In this document: piece after piece, positions 31,804-40,807 of the stretch
How positions within the stretch are numbered: the first letter of the stretch is position 1
Layout: each line of letters starts with the position of its first letter
Source: Fundidesulfovibrio agrisoli
GTDB taxonomy: Bacteria > Desulfobacterota > Desulfovibrionia > Desulfovibrionales > Desulfovibrionaceae
Reading direction: 5' to 3'
Assembly: GCF_022808715.1 (NCBI RefSeq)
Contig: NZ_JAKZKX010000002.1
Span: 64,580 to 128,579, forward strand
Length of the DNA stretch: 64,000 bases
Program-made: the position numbers and the translations under genes
The notes under the pieces: generated by a model
Told to the model about the DNA's origin: nothing
The model's input: the letters and a program-made list of their open reading frames with translations, nothing else
Databases searched by the model: none

Positions 31804-32844
31804 ATGACCATGATGAAAGGCATGAAGGCCATCCCCGTCCGGGAGGCCGTGGGCACGGTCCTGGGGCACGACATCACCCGCATAGTGCCGGGTCAGTCCA
31901 AAGGTCCGGCCTACCGCAAGGGCCACGTCATCACCCGGGAGGACATCCCGGGCCTGCTCACCGTTGGCAAGGAGCACATCTACGTCTTCGACCTGAGCCT
32001 GGGCATGGTCCACGAGGACGACGCGGCCCTTCGCCTGGCGCACTGCGCCAAGGGGCGCGGCATCACGCTCTCCTCCCCTTCGGAGGGCAAGGTGACGCTG
32101 CGGGCGGCCCACGACGGCCTGCTCAAGGTGGACGCGGAGCGCCTGACCACCCTCAACACCATCCCGGACATCGTTTTCGCCACGGCCCACTCCAACCAGC
32201 AGGTGCGCGCGGGCCAGCCCGTGGCCGGAACCCGCGTGGTGCCCCTGGTCATCGAGGAGGAGAAGTTGAGCCGCGCCGAGCTGGTGCTCGAAGGCCCGCC
32301 GCTGGTGGAGGTGAAGCCCTTCCGGCCCACGCGGGTGGGCATGGTGACCACCGGCAGCGAGGTGTTCACCGGGCGCATCCAGGACGGCTTCGGCCCCGTG
32401 GTGCGCCGCAAGTTCGAGGCCCTGGGCAGCGATGTGTTCCGCCAGATCATCGTCAATGACGAGATCCCCATGTGCGTGAACGCCATCCGCGAGCTGCTGT
32501 CCCAGGGGGCGGAGATGATCGTGGTCACGGGCGGCATGTCCGTGGACCCCGACGACCAGACGCCCTCCTCCATCCGCGAGGCCGGGGGCAAGGTGGTGGG
32601 CTACGGGGCACCGGTGCTGCCCGGGGCCATGTTCCTGCTGGCCAGCATCGGCAAGGTGCCCGTGCTCGGGCTGCCCGGGTGCGTCATGTACCACAAGGCC
32701 AGCATCTTCGACCTGATCGTGCCCCGGCTCCTGGCTGGCGACACCATCGAAAAGCGCGACATCGCGGCGCTGGGCCACGGCGGGCTGTGCATGGCCTGCC
32801 CCGAGTGCCGCTATCCCATCTGTCCGTTCGGAAAAGGCCACTGA
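31804..32844 (+). CDS. MoeA/MogA-type molybdopterin-binding protein with Cys-rich tail
   Basis: A 346-residue protein. Residues about 1-175 look like the N-terminal MoeA-like region ('VREAVGTVLGHDITRI', 'GKVTLRAAHDGLLKVD'). Residues about 180-310 form the MoCF_biosynth (MogA/MoaB-like) domain with 'VGMVTTGSEVFTG', 'IVVTGGMSVDPDDQTP' and 'LGLPGCVMYH', the molybdopterin-binding loops. The C-terminus ends in a distinctive CMACPECRYPICPFGKG, with four cysteines, not present in standard MoeA. Likely role: molybdenum insertion or cofactor handling for the aldehyde oxidoreductase encoded 72 bases downstream. AAGGAG precedes the ATG. Confidence 0.82.
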   Translation: MTMMKGMKAIPVREAVGTVLGHDITRIVPGQSKGPAYRKGHVITREDIPGLLTVGKEHIYVFDLSLGMVHEDDAALRLAHCAKGRGITLSSPSEGKVTLRAAHDGLLKVDAERLTTLNTIPDIVFATAHSNQQVRAGQPVAGTRVVPLVIEEEKLSRAELVLEGPPLVEVKPFRPTRVGMVTTGSEVFTGRIQDGFGPVVRRKFEALGSDVFRQIIVNDEIPMCVNAIRELLSQGAEMIVVTGGMSVDPDDQTPSSIREAGGKVVGYGAPVLPGAMFLLASIGKVPVLGLPGCVMYHKASIFDLIVPRLLAGDTIEKRDIAALGHGGLCMACPECRYPICPFGKGH

Positions 32845-32916
32845 TCCCGGGACGCTGGAGCGCACCCGGGCCATACGCGACACACGACCTCAACCCATGC
32901 GAGAAGGAGGCAGGGA

Positions 32917-35640
32917 ATGATCAAGCGGAGCCTGATTATCAACGGCAAACCCCAGACCGTGGTGGTGGACCAGGAAGAGACCCTGGCCAACGTGCTGCGC
33001 AAGCAGCTCAAGCTCACCGGCACCAAGGTCGGTTGCGGCGAAGGCCAGTGCGGCGCCTGCAACGTGATCGTCAGCGGCAAGCTTACGCGCTCCTGCGTGA
33101 CCAAGATGAAGCGCGTGGCCGACGGGGCCAACATCTACACCATCGAAGGCCTGGGCCAGCCCGGCAACCTGCACCCGCTGCAACTCGCCTGGATGGTGCA
33201 CGGCGCGGCGCAGTGCGGTTTCTGCTCCCCCGGCTTCATCGTCTCCGCCAAGGCCCTGCTCGACGCCAACGCCGACCCCACCCGCGAGGAAGTGCGCGAG
33301 TGGTTCCAGAAGAACCGCAACGCCTGCCGCTGCACCGGCTACAAGCCCCTGGTGGACGCCGTGATGGACGCCGCCAAGGTGCTCCAGGGCAAGCTGAAGA
33401 TGAGCGACCTGGCCTTCAAGCTGCCCAAGGACGGCCGCATCTGGGGCACCAACTATCCCCGCCCCTCCGCCGAGGCCAAGGTCACCGGCACCTGCGACTA
33501 CGGCGCGGACCTGGGCGTGAAGATGCCCTGCGGCACCCTGAAGCTGGCCCTGGTGCAGGCCACCGTGTCCCACGCCAACATCAAGGGCATCGACACCTCC
33601 GAAGCCCTGAAGATGCCCGGCGTGCACAGCGTGCTCACCCACAAGGACGTCAAGGGCAAGAACCGCATCACCGGCCTCATCACCTTCCCCACCAACAAGG
33701 GCGACGGCTGGGACCGCCCCATCCTCTGCGACGAGAAGGTCTTCCAGTACGGCGACGCCATCGCCATCGTCTGCGCGGACACCGAGGCCCAGGCCAAGGC
33801 GGCCGCCGCCAAGGTGAAGGTCGACCTCGAGGAGCTGCCCGCCTACATGAGCGCCCCGGCGGCCATGGCAGACGACGCCATCGAGATCCACCCCGGCACC
33901 CCCAACGTCTACTTCGAGCAGAAGATCGTCAAAGGCCCGGACACCAAGCCCGTGTTCGCCTCCGCCCCCGTGGTGGTGGAGGACGACTTCTACGTGGGCC
34001 GCCAGCCCCACCTGCCCATCGAGCCGGACGTCGGCTTCGCCTACGTCAACGACGAGGGCAAGCTGGTGATCCACTCCAAGTCCATCGGCCTGCACCTGCA
34101 CCTGTACATGATCGCCCCGGGCCTGGGCGTGGAAGCCGACAAGCTGGTGATGATCCAGAACCCGGCGGGCGGCACCTTCGGCTACAAGTTCAGCCCGACC
34201 ATGGAAGCCCTGGTGGGCGTGGCCGCGCTGGCCACCGGCCGCCCGGTGTTCCTCTGCTACGACTACCACCAGCAGCAGACCTACACCGGCAAGCGCTCCC
34301 CGTTCTTCATGAACGTGCGCATGGCCGCTGACAAGAGCGGCAAGCTCCTGGGCATGGAGACCGACTGGTCCGTCGACCACGGCCCCTACTCCGAGTTCGG
34401 CGACCTGCTCACCCTGCGCGGCGCGCAGTTCATCGGCGCTGGCTACTCCATCCCGAGCATCCGGGGCGAGGGCCGCACCGTGTGCACCAACCACGCCTGG
34501 GGCTCGGCCTTCCGGGGCTACGGCTCCCCGCAGAGCGAGTTCGCCTCCGAAGTGCTCATGGACGAGCTGTCCGAAAAGCTCGGCATGGACCCCCTGGAGC
34601 TGCGCTACCTCAACTGCTACCGCAAGGGCGACACCACCCCCAACGGCCAGGACCCCGAGGTCTACAGCCTGCCCGAGATGATCGACAAGCTGCGCCCCAA
34701 GTACGAGGCGGCCAAAGCCAAGGCCAGGAAGGACTCCACCGCCGCGATCAAGCGCGGCGTGGGCGTCTCCCTTGGCGTGTACGGCGCGGGCCTGGACGGC
34801 CCCGACGCCTCCGAAGCTTACGTGGAGCTCAACCCCGACAACACCATCACCATCTTCAACACCTGGGAAGACCACGGCCAGGGCGCGGACATGGGCACCC
34901 TGGCCACCGCCCACGAGGCCCTGCGCCCCATGGGCGTGAAGCCCGAGCAGATCAGGCTGGTGATGAACGACACCAGCGTGGCCCCCAACTCCGGCCCGGC
35001 GGGCGGCAGCCGCTCCCAGGTCATGGTGGGCAAGGCCATCGTGGCGGGCTGCGAGCTGCTCATGGCCGGGATGCGCAAGGCCGACAAGACATACCGCACC
35101 TACGACGAAATGGTGGCCGAGAAGATCCCCACCAAGTACACCGGGCAGTGGACCGCCCCGGCCACCCACTGCGACACCAACGGCGTGGGCAACCCCTTCA
35201 GCTGCTACATGTACGGCCTGTTCATGTCCGAAGTGGCCGTTGAAGTGGCCACCGGCAAGGTGACCGTGGAGAAGATGACCCTCGTGGCGGACCTGGGCAC
35301 CCTGGCCAACAAGCTCGTGGTGGACGGCCAGATGTACGGCGGCATCGCCCAGGGCATCGGCTTGGCCCTCACCGAGGACTTCGAGGACATCAAGAAACAC
35401 TCCACCCTGGTGGGCGCGGGCTTCCCCTACGCCCTGCAGATCCCGGACGACATCGAGCTCATGTACGTGGAGACCCCGCGCGAGTTCGGCCCCCACGGCG
35501 CGTCCGGCTCGGGCGAGCTGCCCCTGACCTGCCCGCACGCGGCGGTCATCAACGCCATCTACAACGCCTGCGGCGTGCGCATCACCAAGCTGCCCGCCCT
35601 GCCCGAAAAGGTGCTGGCCGGGCTCAAGGCCGCGAAGTAG
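32917..35640 (+). CDS. mop: Molybdenum aldehyde oxidoreductase (Mop, xanthine oxidase family)
   Basis: A 907-residue enzyme oxidising aldehydes to carboxylic acids. The plant-type [2Fe-2S] cluster uses C40, C45, C48 and C60. The second cluster uses C100, C103, C137 and C139. Length and these positions match the D. gigas Mop numbering as I remember it. The molybdenum domain runs from about residue 180 and includes 'GGTFGYKFSP', 'GSAFRGYGSPQSEFA', 'GGSRSQVMVG' and the active-site 'GSGELPL' with the catalytic Glu near residue 867. There is no FAD domain, as in D. gigas Mop, so electrons must leave through the Fe-S clusters to flavodoxin, ferredoxin or another partner. The cofactor should be molybdopterin cytosine dinucleotide. 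GAAGGAGG precedes the ATG. Confidence 0.97.
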   Translation: MIKRSLIINGKPQTVVVDQEETLANVLRKQLKLTGTKVGCGEGQCGACNVIVSGKLTRSCVTKMKRVADGANIYTIEGLGQPGNLHPLQLAWMVHGAAQCGFCSPGFIVSAKALLDANADPTREEVREWFQKNRNACRCTGYKPLVDAVMDAAKVLQGKLKMSDLAFKLPKDGRIWGTNYPRPSAEAKVTGTCDYGADLGVKMPCGTLKLALVQATVSHANIKGIDTSEALKMPGVHSVLTHKDVKGKNRITGLITFPTNKGDGWDRPILCDEKVFQYGDAIAIVCADTEAQAKAAAAKVKVDLEELPAYMSAPAAMADDAIEIHPGTPNVYFEQKIVKGPDTKPVFASAPVVVEDDFYVGRQPHLPIEPDVGFAYVNDEGKLVIHSKSIGLHLHLYMIAPGLGVEADKLVMIQNPAGGTFGYKFSPTMEALVGVAALATGRPVFLCYDYHQQQTYTGKRSPFFMNVRMAADKSGKLLGMETDWSVDHGPYSEFGDLLTLRGAQFIGAGYSIPSIRGEGRTVCTNHAWGSAFRGYGSPQSEFASEVLMDELSEKLGMDPLELRYLNCYRKGDTTPNGQDPEVYSLPEMIDKLRPKYEAAKAKARKDSTAAIKRGVGVSLGVYGAGLDGPDASEAYVELNPDNTITIFNTWEDHGQGADMGTLATAHEALRPMGVKPEQIRLVMNDTSVAPNSGPAGGSRSQVMVGKAIVAGCELLMAGMRKADKTYRTYDEMVAEKIPTKYTGQWTAPATHCDTNGVGNPFSCYMYGLFMSEVAVEVATGKVTVEKMTLVADLGTLANKLVVDGQMYGGIAQGIGLALTEDFEDIKKHSTLVGAGFPYALQIPDDIELMYVETPREFGPHGASGSGELPLTCPHAAVINAIYNACGVRITKLPALPEKVLAGLKAAK

Positions 35641-35654
35641 TATAGGCTGTGTAC

Positions 35655-35681
35655 AGGCTCCCCGCCCAGGCGGGGAGCCTT
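35655..35681 (+). terminator. Hairpin after mop
   Basis: AGGCTCCCCGCC / GGCGGGGAGCCT inverted repeat starting 15 bases after the mop stop, with a very short loop and no T run. It may attenuate rather than end transcription, because the next gene follows on the same strand. Confidence 0.5.
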
Positions 35682-35747
35682 GAACCACAAATCCAAGGCG
35701 GGGGCGGGCGGGAAACCGTCCGCTCCCGCAATACGCATGGAAGACGC

Positions 35748-38276
35748 ATGGACCAGCAGGAATTGCGAGACTGGGAAAACCGTTGCATCCAGGAGGAGCC
35801 GCCCTACTGCCAGGCGGCCTGCCCCATCCACGTGGACGCCCGCGCCTTCATGGCCCAGATGAAGGCCGGAAACGCGGACGCCGCACGCAAGATTCTCGAA
35901 AAGACCATGCCCCTGCCCGGGGTGCTGGGCTCCATCTGCGACCACCCCTGCGAGCTGGTTTGCAAGCGGCGCGAGGCGGGCGAGCCCCTGGCCATCGGCG
36001 CGCTGGAGCGCGCCTGCGTGCGCCTGGGCAGACCCGGCCCCAAACCCCTGGTGCTTCCATCCAAGGCCGGAAAGGCGGCTGTGCTGGCCGGTGGGCCGGG
36101 CGGCGGGCTGGCGGGCCTTACCTGCGCCTGGGACCTGGCCCGCAAGGGCTACGCCGTCACCGTGTTCACGCCCGAGGAACATGTGGGCGGCAGGCTGGCC
36201 GCGCTGCCGGAGCATGAGCTCCCCGCCCTGACACTTAAACTGGAACTTGAACGTTTGCGGGGCATGGGCGTGGAGTTCCTCACCAGGCAGGATTTTTCGC
36301 CCTGGGCACTGGACACGGTGCTCACGAATTTCGACGCCGTGTTCGCCGAATACGGCGCCCCCCTCTGCCCGCCCGCCAGGGAGGACGCCGACCCGCTGAC
36401 CCTCTCCGCCGGGCGCGAGAAATTATACTGCGGCGGCTGGCCCGGCCCGGACGGCAAGCCCTCCTCAATCTCCGAGGCGGCGGACGGCAGGCGCGCCGGG
36501 GCCTCCATGGACAGGACCATGTCCGGCGCGTCGCTCACGGCCTCGCGCGAGAAGGAAGGCCCCGTCCCCACGCGGCTGTTCACCTCCCTCAAGGGCGTGG
36601 AGCCAGCCCCACGCGTGGCCCCCTCCGGTGAGCACGGCCAGTACGCCGCGCCGGACGCCGCCGCCGAGGCCGCGCGCTGCCTGGACTGCCAGTGCCTGGA
36701 GTGCGTCAAGGTCTGCGCCTACCTGGAGCACTACAAGGGCTACCCCAAGAAGTACGCCCGCCAGATCTACAACAACGCGGCCATCGTGCAGGGCGTGCAC
36801 CAGGCCAACACCATGATCGACTCCTGCATGCTCTGCGGGCTGTGCACCGAGGTCTGCCCGGAGCGTTTCTCCATGGCGGATTTCTGCCTGGAGGCCCGGC
36901 GGGACATGGTGGAGCGCGGCAAAATGCCGCCCTCAGCCCACGAATTCGCCCTGGAGGACATGGCCTTCAACAACAGCCCGGCCTTCCGCCTGGCCGCAAG
37001 CGAGCCCGGCGCGACGGCCAGCGCCTACGCCTTCTTCCCAGGCTGCCAGCTGGCCGCCTCCCACCCGCACCACGCGGCCTCGGTTTACGCCTTCTTGCGC
37101 TCGCGCCTCAGCGGCGGGGTGGGCCTGATGCTGCGCTGCTGCGCCATCCCCGCCAAATGGGCCGGGCGGGAGGACCTGTTCGCGCAGGCCTGCGAGGAGT
37201 TGCTGGCGGACTGGCGCTCCCTTGGCTCCCCGGAGGTCGTCACGGCCTGCTCCTCCTGCCTGGCGGTGTTCAAGGAGCGCCTGCCGGAGCTCAAGGCCCG
37301 CTCCATCTGGGAGGTCTTCGCCGAAGCGGGCGCGCCGGAACCGGCCGGGATCAAGCCCGAAGCCCCGGTGGCCCTGCACGACCCCTGCACCCTGCGCCAC
37401 GACGCCCCGGCCCGCGAAGCCGTGCGCACCGTGCTGCGCGGCGCGGGCGTGCCCTTCGAGGAGCTGGAACTCACGGGCCTCTCCACCGAGTGCTGCGGCT
37501 ACGGCGGGCTCATGGGCAACGCCAACCCCGATCTCGCCAGGAAGGTCGCGGCCCGGCGCGCCTCGGAGACGCCCCTGGACATGGCGGCCTCCTGCTCCAT
37601 GTGCCGCGACAGGCTGGCCGCCGAGGGCAAGCGCGTCCGCCATGTTCTGGACTACCTCTTCCCCGCGCCGGATATGGCGGCCGACCCGGCAGCCAAAGGG
37701 CCGGGCTATTCCCAGCGGCACGAGAACCGCGCCCGGCTCAAGGCCGCCCTGCTGCGCGACATCTGGGGCGAGGAGCCCCCGGCCGGACCCGAAGCCCCGC
37801 AGGTGGACTACGCCCCGGGCGTGCCCGAGCTCATGGAGTCCCGGCGCATCCTGCGGGAGGACGTGCAGGCCGTGCTGGCCGAAGCCCGGCGCACGGGCAA
37901 ACGCATGGTGGATCACACAACGGGCCGCTACCTGGCAGGGCATAGGCCCCGCCGGGTGCAGTACTGGGTGGAGTACGCCGAGGAGGGCGGGCGCGTCACC
38001 GTGACCCGCGCCTGGAGCCACCGCATGGAATTGACCGGCCCCACGGGCACGGCCTCGGGCGAGGCGCCCACGCAGCACGTGTACATGCCCGAATCCGGCG
38101 ACTGGGCCTGCACCTGCGGGGAGCCGCTTGTTCCCGGCCCGGTGGTGGCGGGCTACCTGGGCAGCGCCTTCACCATCACCCTGCTGACCTGCGCGAAGTG
38201 CGGGCTGGAGCTGGTTCCCGAGGGCCTGGCCCTGGGCAAGATGGCCGAAGTGGAGCAACTGCTTGAGGACAAGTAG
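35748..38276 (+). CDS. Multidomain Fe-S/NAD-fold/CCG redox protein associated with Mop
   Basis: An 842-residue protein. Residues 1-95: a dicluster-binding Fer4_20-like helical domain with C13, C21, C25 and C64-x3-C-x3-C. About 108-300: a dinucleotide-binding segment starting 'AAVLAGGPGGGLAGLTCAWDLA', with a glycine insertion compared with a normal GxGPAG loop, and an apparently shortened reductase domain. About 310-370: two ferredoxin-like motifs (CLDCQCLECVKVC, CMLCGLCTEVCP). About 425-640: HdrB/HdrD-type CCG domain ('FFPGCQ', 'CSSCLAVF', 'DPCTLRHD', 'TECCGYGG', 'CSMCRDRL'). About 718-842: a separate domain with WACTCGE and CAKCG cysteines. Probably an electron-transfer hub for the aldehyde oxidoreductase. 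The ATG at 35748 gives the conserved 'WENRC' start. Confidence 0.82.
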   Translation: MDQQELRDWENRCIQEEPPYCQAACPIHVDARAFMAQMKAGNADAARKILEKTMPLPGVLGSICDHPCELVCKRREAGEPLAIGALERACVRLGRPGPKPLVLPSKAGKAAVLAGGPGGGLAGLTCAWDLARKGYAVTVFTPEEHVGGRLAALPEHELPALTLKLELERLRGMGVEFLTRQDFSPWALDTVLTNFDAVFAEYGAPLCPPAREDADPLTLSAGREKLYCGGWPGPDGKPSSISEAADGRRAGASMDRTMSGASLTASREKEGPVPTRLFTSLKGVEPAPRVAPSGEHGQYAAPDAAAEAARCLDCQCLECVKVCAYLEHYKGYPKKYARQIYNNAAIVQGVHQANTMIDSCMLCGLCTEVCPERFSMADFCLEARRDMVERGKMPPSAHEFALEDMAFNNSPAFRLAASEPGATASAYAFFPGCQLAASHPHHAASVYAFLRSRLSGGVGLMLRCCAIPAKWAGREDLFAQACEELLADWRSLGSPEVVTACSSCLAVFKERLPELKARSIWEVFAEAGAPEPAGIKPEAPVALHDPCTLRHDAPAREAVRTVLRGAGVPFEELELTGLSTECCGYGGLMGNANPDLARKVAARRASETPLDMAASCSMCRDRLAAEGKRVRHVLDYLFPAPDMAADPAAKGPGYSQRHENRARLKAALLRDIWGEEPPAGPEAPQVDYAPGVPELMESRRILREDVQAVLAEARRTGKRMVDHTTGRYLAGHRPRRVQYWVEYAEEGGRVTVTRAWSHRMELTGPTGTASGEAPTQHVYMPESGDWACTCGEPLVPGPVVAGYLGSAFTITLLTCAKCGLELVPEGLALGKMAEVEQLLEDK

Positions 38277-38970
38277 CGCCGCCGCCCCGCCCCTGTTCGA
38301 GCGGGAGGACTTCCGCGCCGTGGCCGGGCCCGCCCTGCGTCCCGGGGGCGAGGCCCTCACCGCCCGGCTGCTGGACCTGGCCCGGGAGCAAGCGCCTGGG
38401 CTGCTCGGGCCGGGCGCATCCGTGGCGGACATCGGCTGCGGCCGGGGCGCGAGCCTGCGTTTGCTGGCCGCACGCGGCTTCAGGCCCATTGGTCTGGAAC
38501 CGTCGGCCGAACTGCTGAACGAAGCACGATCACTGGCACCCGAAGCTCTTTTGCTGCGGGGCCGGGCCGAGGCTGTCCCCCTGCGCGGGGGGACTTGCCA
38601 GGCCGCGCTCTGCGAGTGCGCCCTCTCCGTCACCTCCGACCCGGACGCAGCCCTGGCCGAGATGCGCCGCATCCTCGCGCCCGGCGGTCTTCTGCTGCTC
38701 TCCGACCTGTATCTGCGCCAGTCCGGGGGCGGCTGCGGCAATCCGGCCCCCGGCTGCGCCTCGGGGGCCGTCACCCGCCTGGAGCTGGAATCCCGCCTGG
38801 AGCGCGCCGGGTTCGCCCTGATCGTTTTCGAGGACCACAGCCGACTCCTGGCCGAGCTGGCCGCCCGCCTGCTCTTCGCCGGGTTCGAGCGTGCAGAGCT
38901 TGGGCTCGGCTGCCAAGGCGGGGCGCGGCCCGGCTATTTCCTGTGCATCGCCCGAAAGGAGGCCCCATGA
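38263..38970 (+). CDS. Class I SAM-dependent methyltransferase of the Mop cluster
   Basis: A 235-residue methyltransferase. The SAM motif I is 'VADIGCGRGASLRLLAARG' near residue 55. The acidic end of beta2 is 'PIGLEPS', and the post-motif region 'ALCECALSVTSDPDAALAEMRRILAPGGLLLLSDLY' is that of the Methyltransf_11 group. The substrate is unknown. The likely start is TTG at 38263, overlapping the previous gene by 14 bases with GGAG seven bases before it. I recall an NCBI family named for D. vulgaris DVU_1556 with this neighbourhood. The stop overlaps the next start as ATGA. Confidence 0.8.
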   Translation: MRTSSAAAPPLFEREDFRAVAGPALRPGGEALTARLLDLAREQAPGLLGPGASVADIGCGRGASLRLLAARGFRPIGLEPSAELLNEARSLAPEALLLRGRAEAVPLRGGTCQAALCECALSVTSDPDAALAEMRRILAPGGLLLLSDLYLRQSGGGCGNPAPGCASGAVTRLELESRLERAGFALIVFEDHSRLLAELAARLLFAGFERAELGLGCQGGARPGYFLCIARKEAP

Positions 38971-39416
38971 GCCAATACATGCTGGACATCCTGCCCCTGG
39001 CCGCCAGGGGCTACTGCTGCAGCCAGATGCTGGGGCTGCTGGCGCTCCAGGCCCAGGGCGTGGAGAACCCCGGCCTCGTGCGGGCATTGGGCGGGCTGTG
39101 CCACGGCATGGGCCAGTGCGGGCGCACCTGCGGGGTGCTCACCGGCGGGGCCTGCGTGCTCGGCTACCACCTGGGCAAGGGCGCGGACCACGAGACCGCC
39201 TCGGACAAGGCCGACCTGGCCATTTCGGAATTCGTGGACTGGTTCACGGAGCGCACCGCGCCCTACGGCGGCACGGCCTGCGCCGACATCCTGGGCGAAT
39301 GCTTCGACGCCAAGCCGGACATGAGCCGCTGCGCGGACCTGATCGGCGAGGCCTGGGGCCGGATACTGACCATCCTGAACGATATCGGCGTGGACCCTTC
39401 CGAGGCCAGGGAGTAG
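38967..39416 (+). CDS. C_GCAxxG_C_C family redox protein
   Basis: A 149-residue protein of the C_GCAxxG_C_C family. Its ordered cysteines include C17-C18 ('ARGYCCSQMLGLL'), the helix 'LGGLCHGMGQCGRTCGVLTGGACVLG' and late cysteines in 'GTACADILGECFD' and 'MSRCADLIG'. The conserved cysteines in this family are thought to bind a cofactor or form redox disulfides; function is unproven. AGGAGG precedes the ATG, which overlaps the methyltransferase stop. I recall the name DVU_1555 family for homologues in the same context. Confidence 0.85.
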   Translation: MSQYMLDILPLAARGYCCSQMLGLLALQAQGVENPGLVRALGGLCHGMGQCGRTCGVLTGGACVLGYHLGKGADHETASDKADLAISEFVDWFTERTAPYGGTACADILGECFDAKPDMSRCADLIGEAWGRILTILNDIGVDPSEARE

Positions 39417-39421
39417 GCGGC

Positions 39422-40807
39422 GTGACCCAGCCCCATTACGGCGAGACGCAGAGCCTCTGCCCCGTCTGCCTCAAGCGCCTGCCCGCACGCCGGGTGCAGC
39501 GGGACGGATTCGTCCTGCTGGAGCGCGAGTGCCCGGAGCACGGCCCCGTCAGCGTGCCCGTCTGGGTGGGCGGGCCGGACATGGACTCCTGGCGGCGGCC
39601 CAAGAAGCCCTCGCCGCCCAACCCCGAAGGCGGGCGCGCGCGTGGCTGCCCCTTCGACTGCGGGCTCTGCTCCGGCCACGCCCAGCACACCTGCACCGCC
39701 CTGGTGGAGATCACCCAGCGCTGCGGCCTGGGCTGCCCGGTCTGCTTCGCCGGGGCGGGCGGGGAGGCCTCGCCCCCCGACCCCGGGCTGGGCGATCTGG
39801 AGCGCATGTTCCGGGAACTGCGGGCCAAGGCCGGGCGCTGCAACCTGCAGCTCTCCGGCGGGGAGCCCACCATGCGCGACGACCTGGAGCAGGTGGTGCG
39901 CCTGGCCGTGGCCGCCGGGTTCCCCTTCGTGCAGCTGAACACCAACGGGCTGCGCCTGGGCGGCGAGCAAGGCTACGCCGAGAAGCTGGCCGCAGCGGGG
40001 CTCTCCTCGGTGTTCCTGCAGTTCGACGGCTCGGACGAGGCCTGTACGGCCCTGCGCGGCCGCCCGTTGCTCGCGAGAAAGCTGGCGGCCATCGAGGTCT
40101 GCGCGCGCGCCGGGCTGGGCGTGGTGCTGGTGCCCACCCTGGCGCGCGGCGTCAACGAGCGCGAATGCGGCGACATCCTGCGCCTGGCGTTGTCTTTTGG
40201 GCCGACGGTGCGCGGGGTGCACTTCCAGCCCATGGCCGCCTTCGGCAGGCGACCGAACACAGGTGAGGAGCGCGGCCTGCACGGCCCCACCCTGCCCGAG
40301 GTGCTCACCGCGCTGGAGGCCCAGAGCGGCGGCCTGGTCCGCGCTCGGGACTTCCACCCCCCCGGCTGCGAGCACGCGTTGTGCTCCTTCTCAGGCACGT
40401 TCCTGCGCCGGGGAGACGGCCTGGAGCCACTGGCCGGGCAGGCGTCCTGCTGCGACACCGGCCCAGGAGCGGACCGTGAGGCCCCCGCCGCCCTGGATGG
40501 AGCCATCAAATCCCGCGCCTTCACCGCCAGGCAGTGGGCAGCCTCCCCCGCTCCGCACGGAGGGATACCGGCCGACGACTTCGACCGCTTCCTGGCCCAG
40601 TCCGGAGCGCACAACCGCTTCTCCATCTCCTGCATGGCCTTCCAGGACGCCTGGACCGTTGACCTGGAGCGCCTCCAGGGCTGCTGCATCCATGTGCTGG
40701 CCCCGGACGGGGGCCTCGTCCCCTTCTGCGCCTACAACTTGACCTCGGCGCGGGGCCGGGCGCTGCACAGGGGCCGCCAACGTGAGCACACAGGGGGGGC
40801 CGGATGA
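39422..40807 (+). CDS. Radical SAM protein (TrsS-like) of the Mop cluster
   Basis: A 461-residue radical SAM enzyme. The N-terminal 75 residues carry a C-x2-C zinc-ribbon-like segment (LCPVCLKRLP) and 'ERECPEHG'. Then comes GCPFDCGLCSGHAQHTC, and the radical SAM cluster motif is C-G-L-G-C-P-V-C (CxxxCxxC) near residue 105. 'LQLSGGEPTMRDDLE' is the usual GGE motif, and 'FVQLNTNGLRL' follows. C-terminal cysteines include 'PPGCEHALCSF', 'ASCCDTG' and 'GCCIHV', suggesting auxiliary metal or Fe-S binding. Family relatives sometimes have selenocysteine; here all positions read Cys. Start is GTG at 39422. It overlaps the next gene as ATGA. Confidence 0.85.
   Translation: MTQPHYGETQSLCPVCLKRLPARRVQRDGFVLLERECPEHGPVSVPVWVGGPDMDSWRRPKKPSPPNPEGGRARGCPFDCGLCSGHAQHTCTALVEITQRCGLGCPVCFAGAGGEASPPDPGLGDLERMFRELRAKAGRCNLQLSGGEPTMRDDLEQVVRLAVAAGFPFVQLNTNGLRLGGEQGYAEKLAAAGLSSVFLQFDGSDEACTALRGRPLLARKLAAIEVCARAGLGVVLVPTLARGVNERECGDILRLALSFGPTVRGVHFQPMAAFGRRPNTGEERGLHGPTLPEVLTALEAQSGGLVRARDFHPPGCEHALCSFSGTFLRRGDGLEPLAGQASCCDTGPGADREAPAALDGAIKSRAFTARQWAASPAPHGGIPADDFDRFLAQSGAHNRFSISCMAFQDAWTVDLERLQGCCIHVLAPDGGLVPFCAYNLTSARGRALHRGRQREHTGGAG

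Noticed and set aside
39422-40807. Possible selenocysteine in the radical SAM protein
   Set aside because: Relatives can be selenoproteins, but there is no in-frame TGA within the coding region; the relevant positions are Cys codons.
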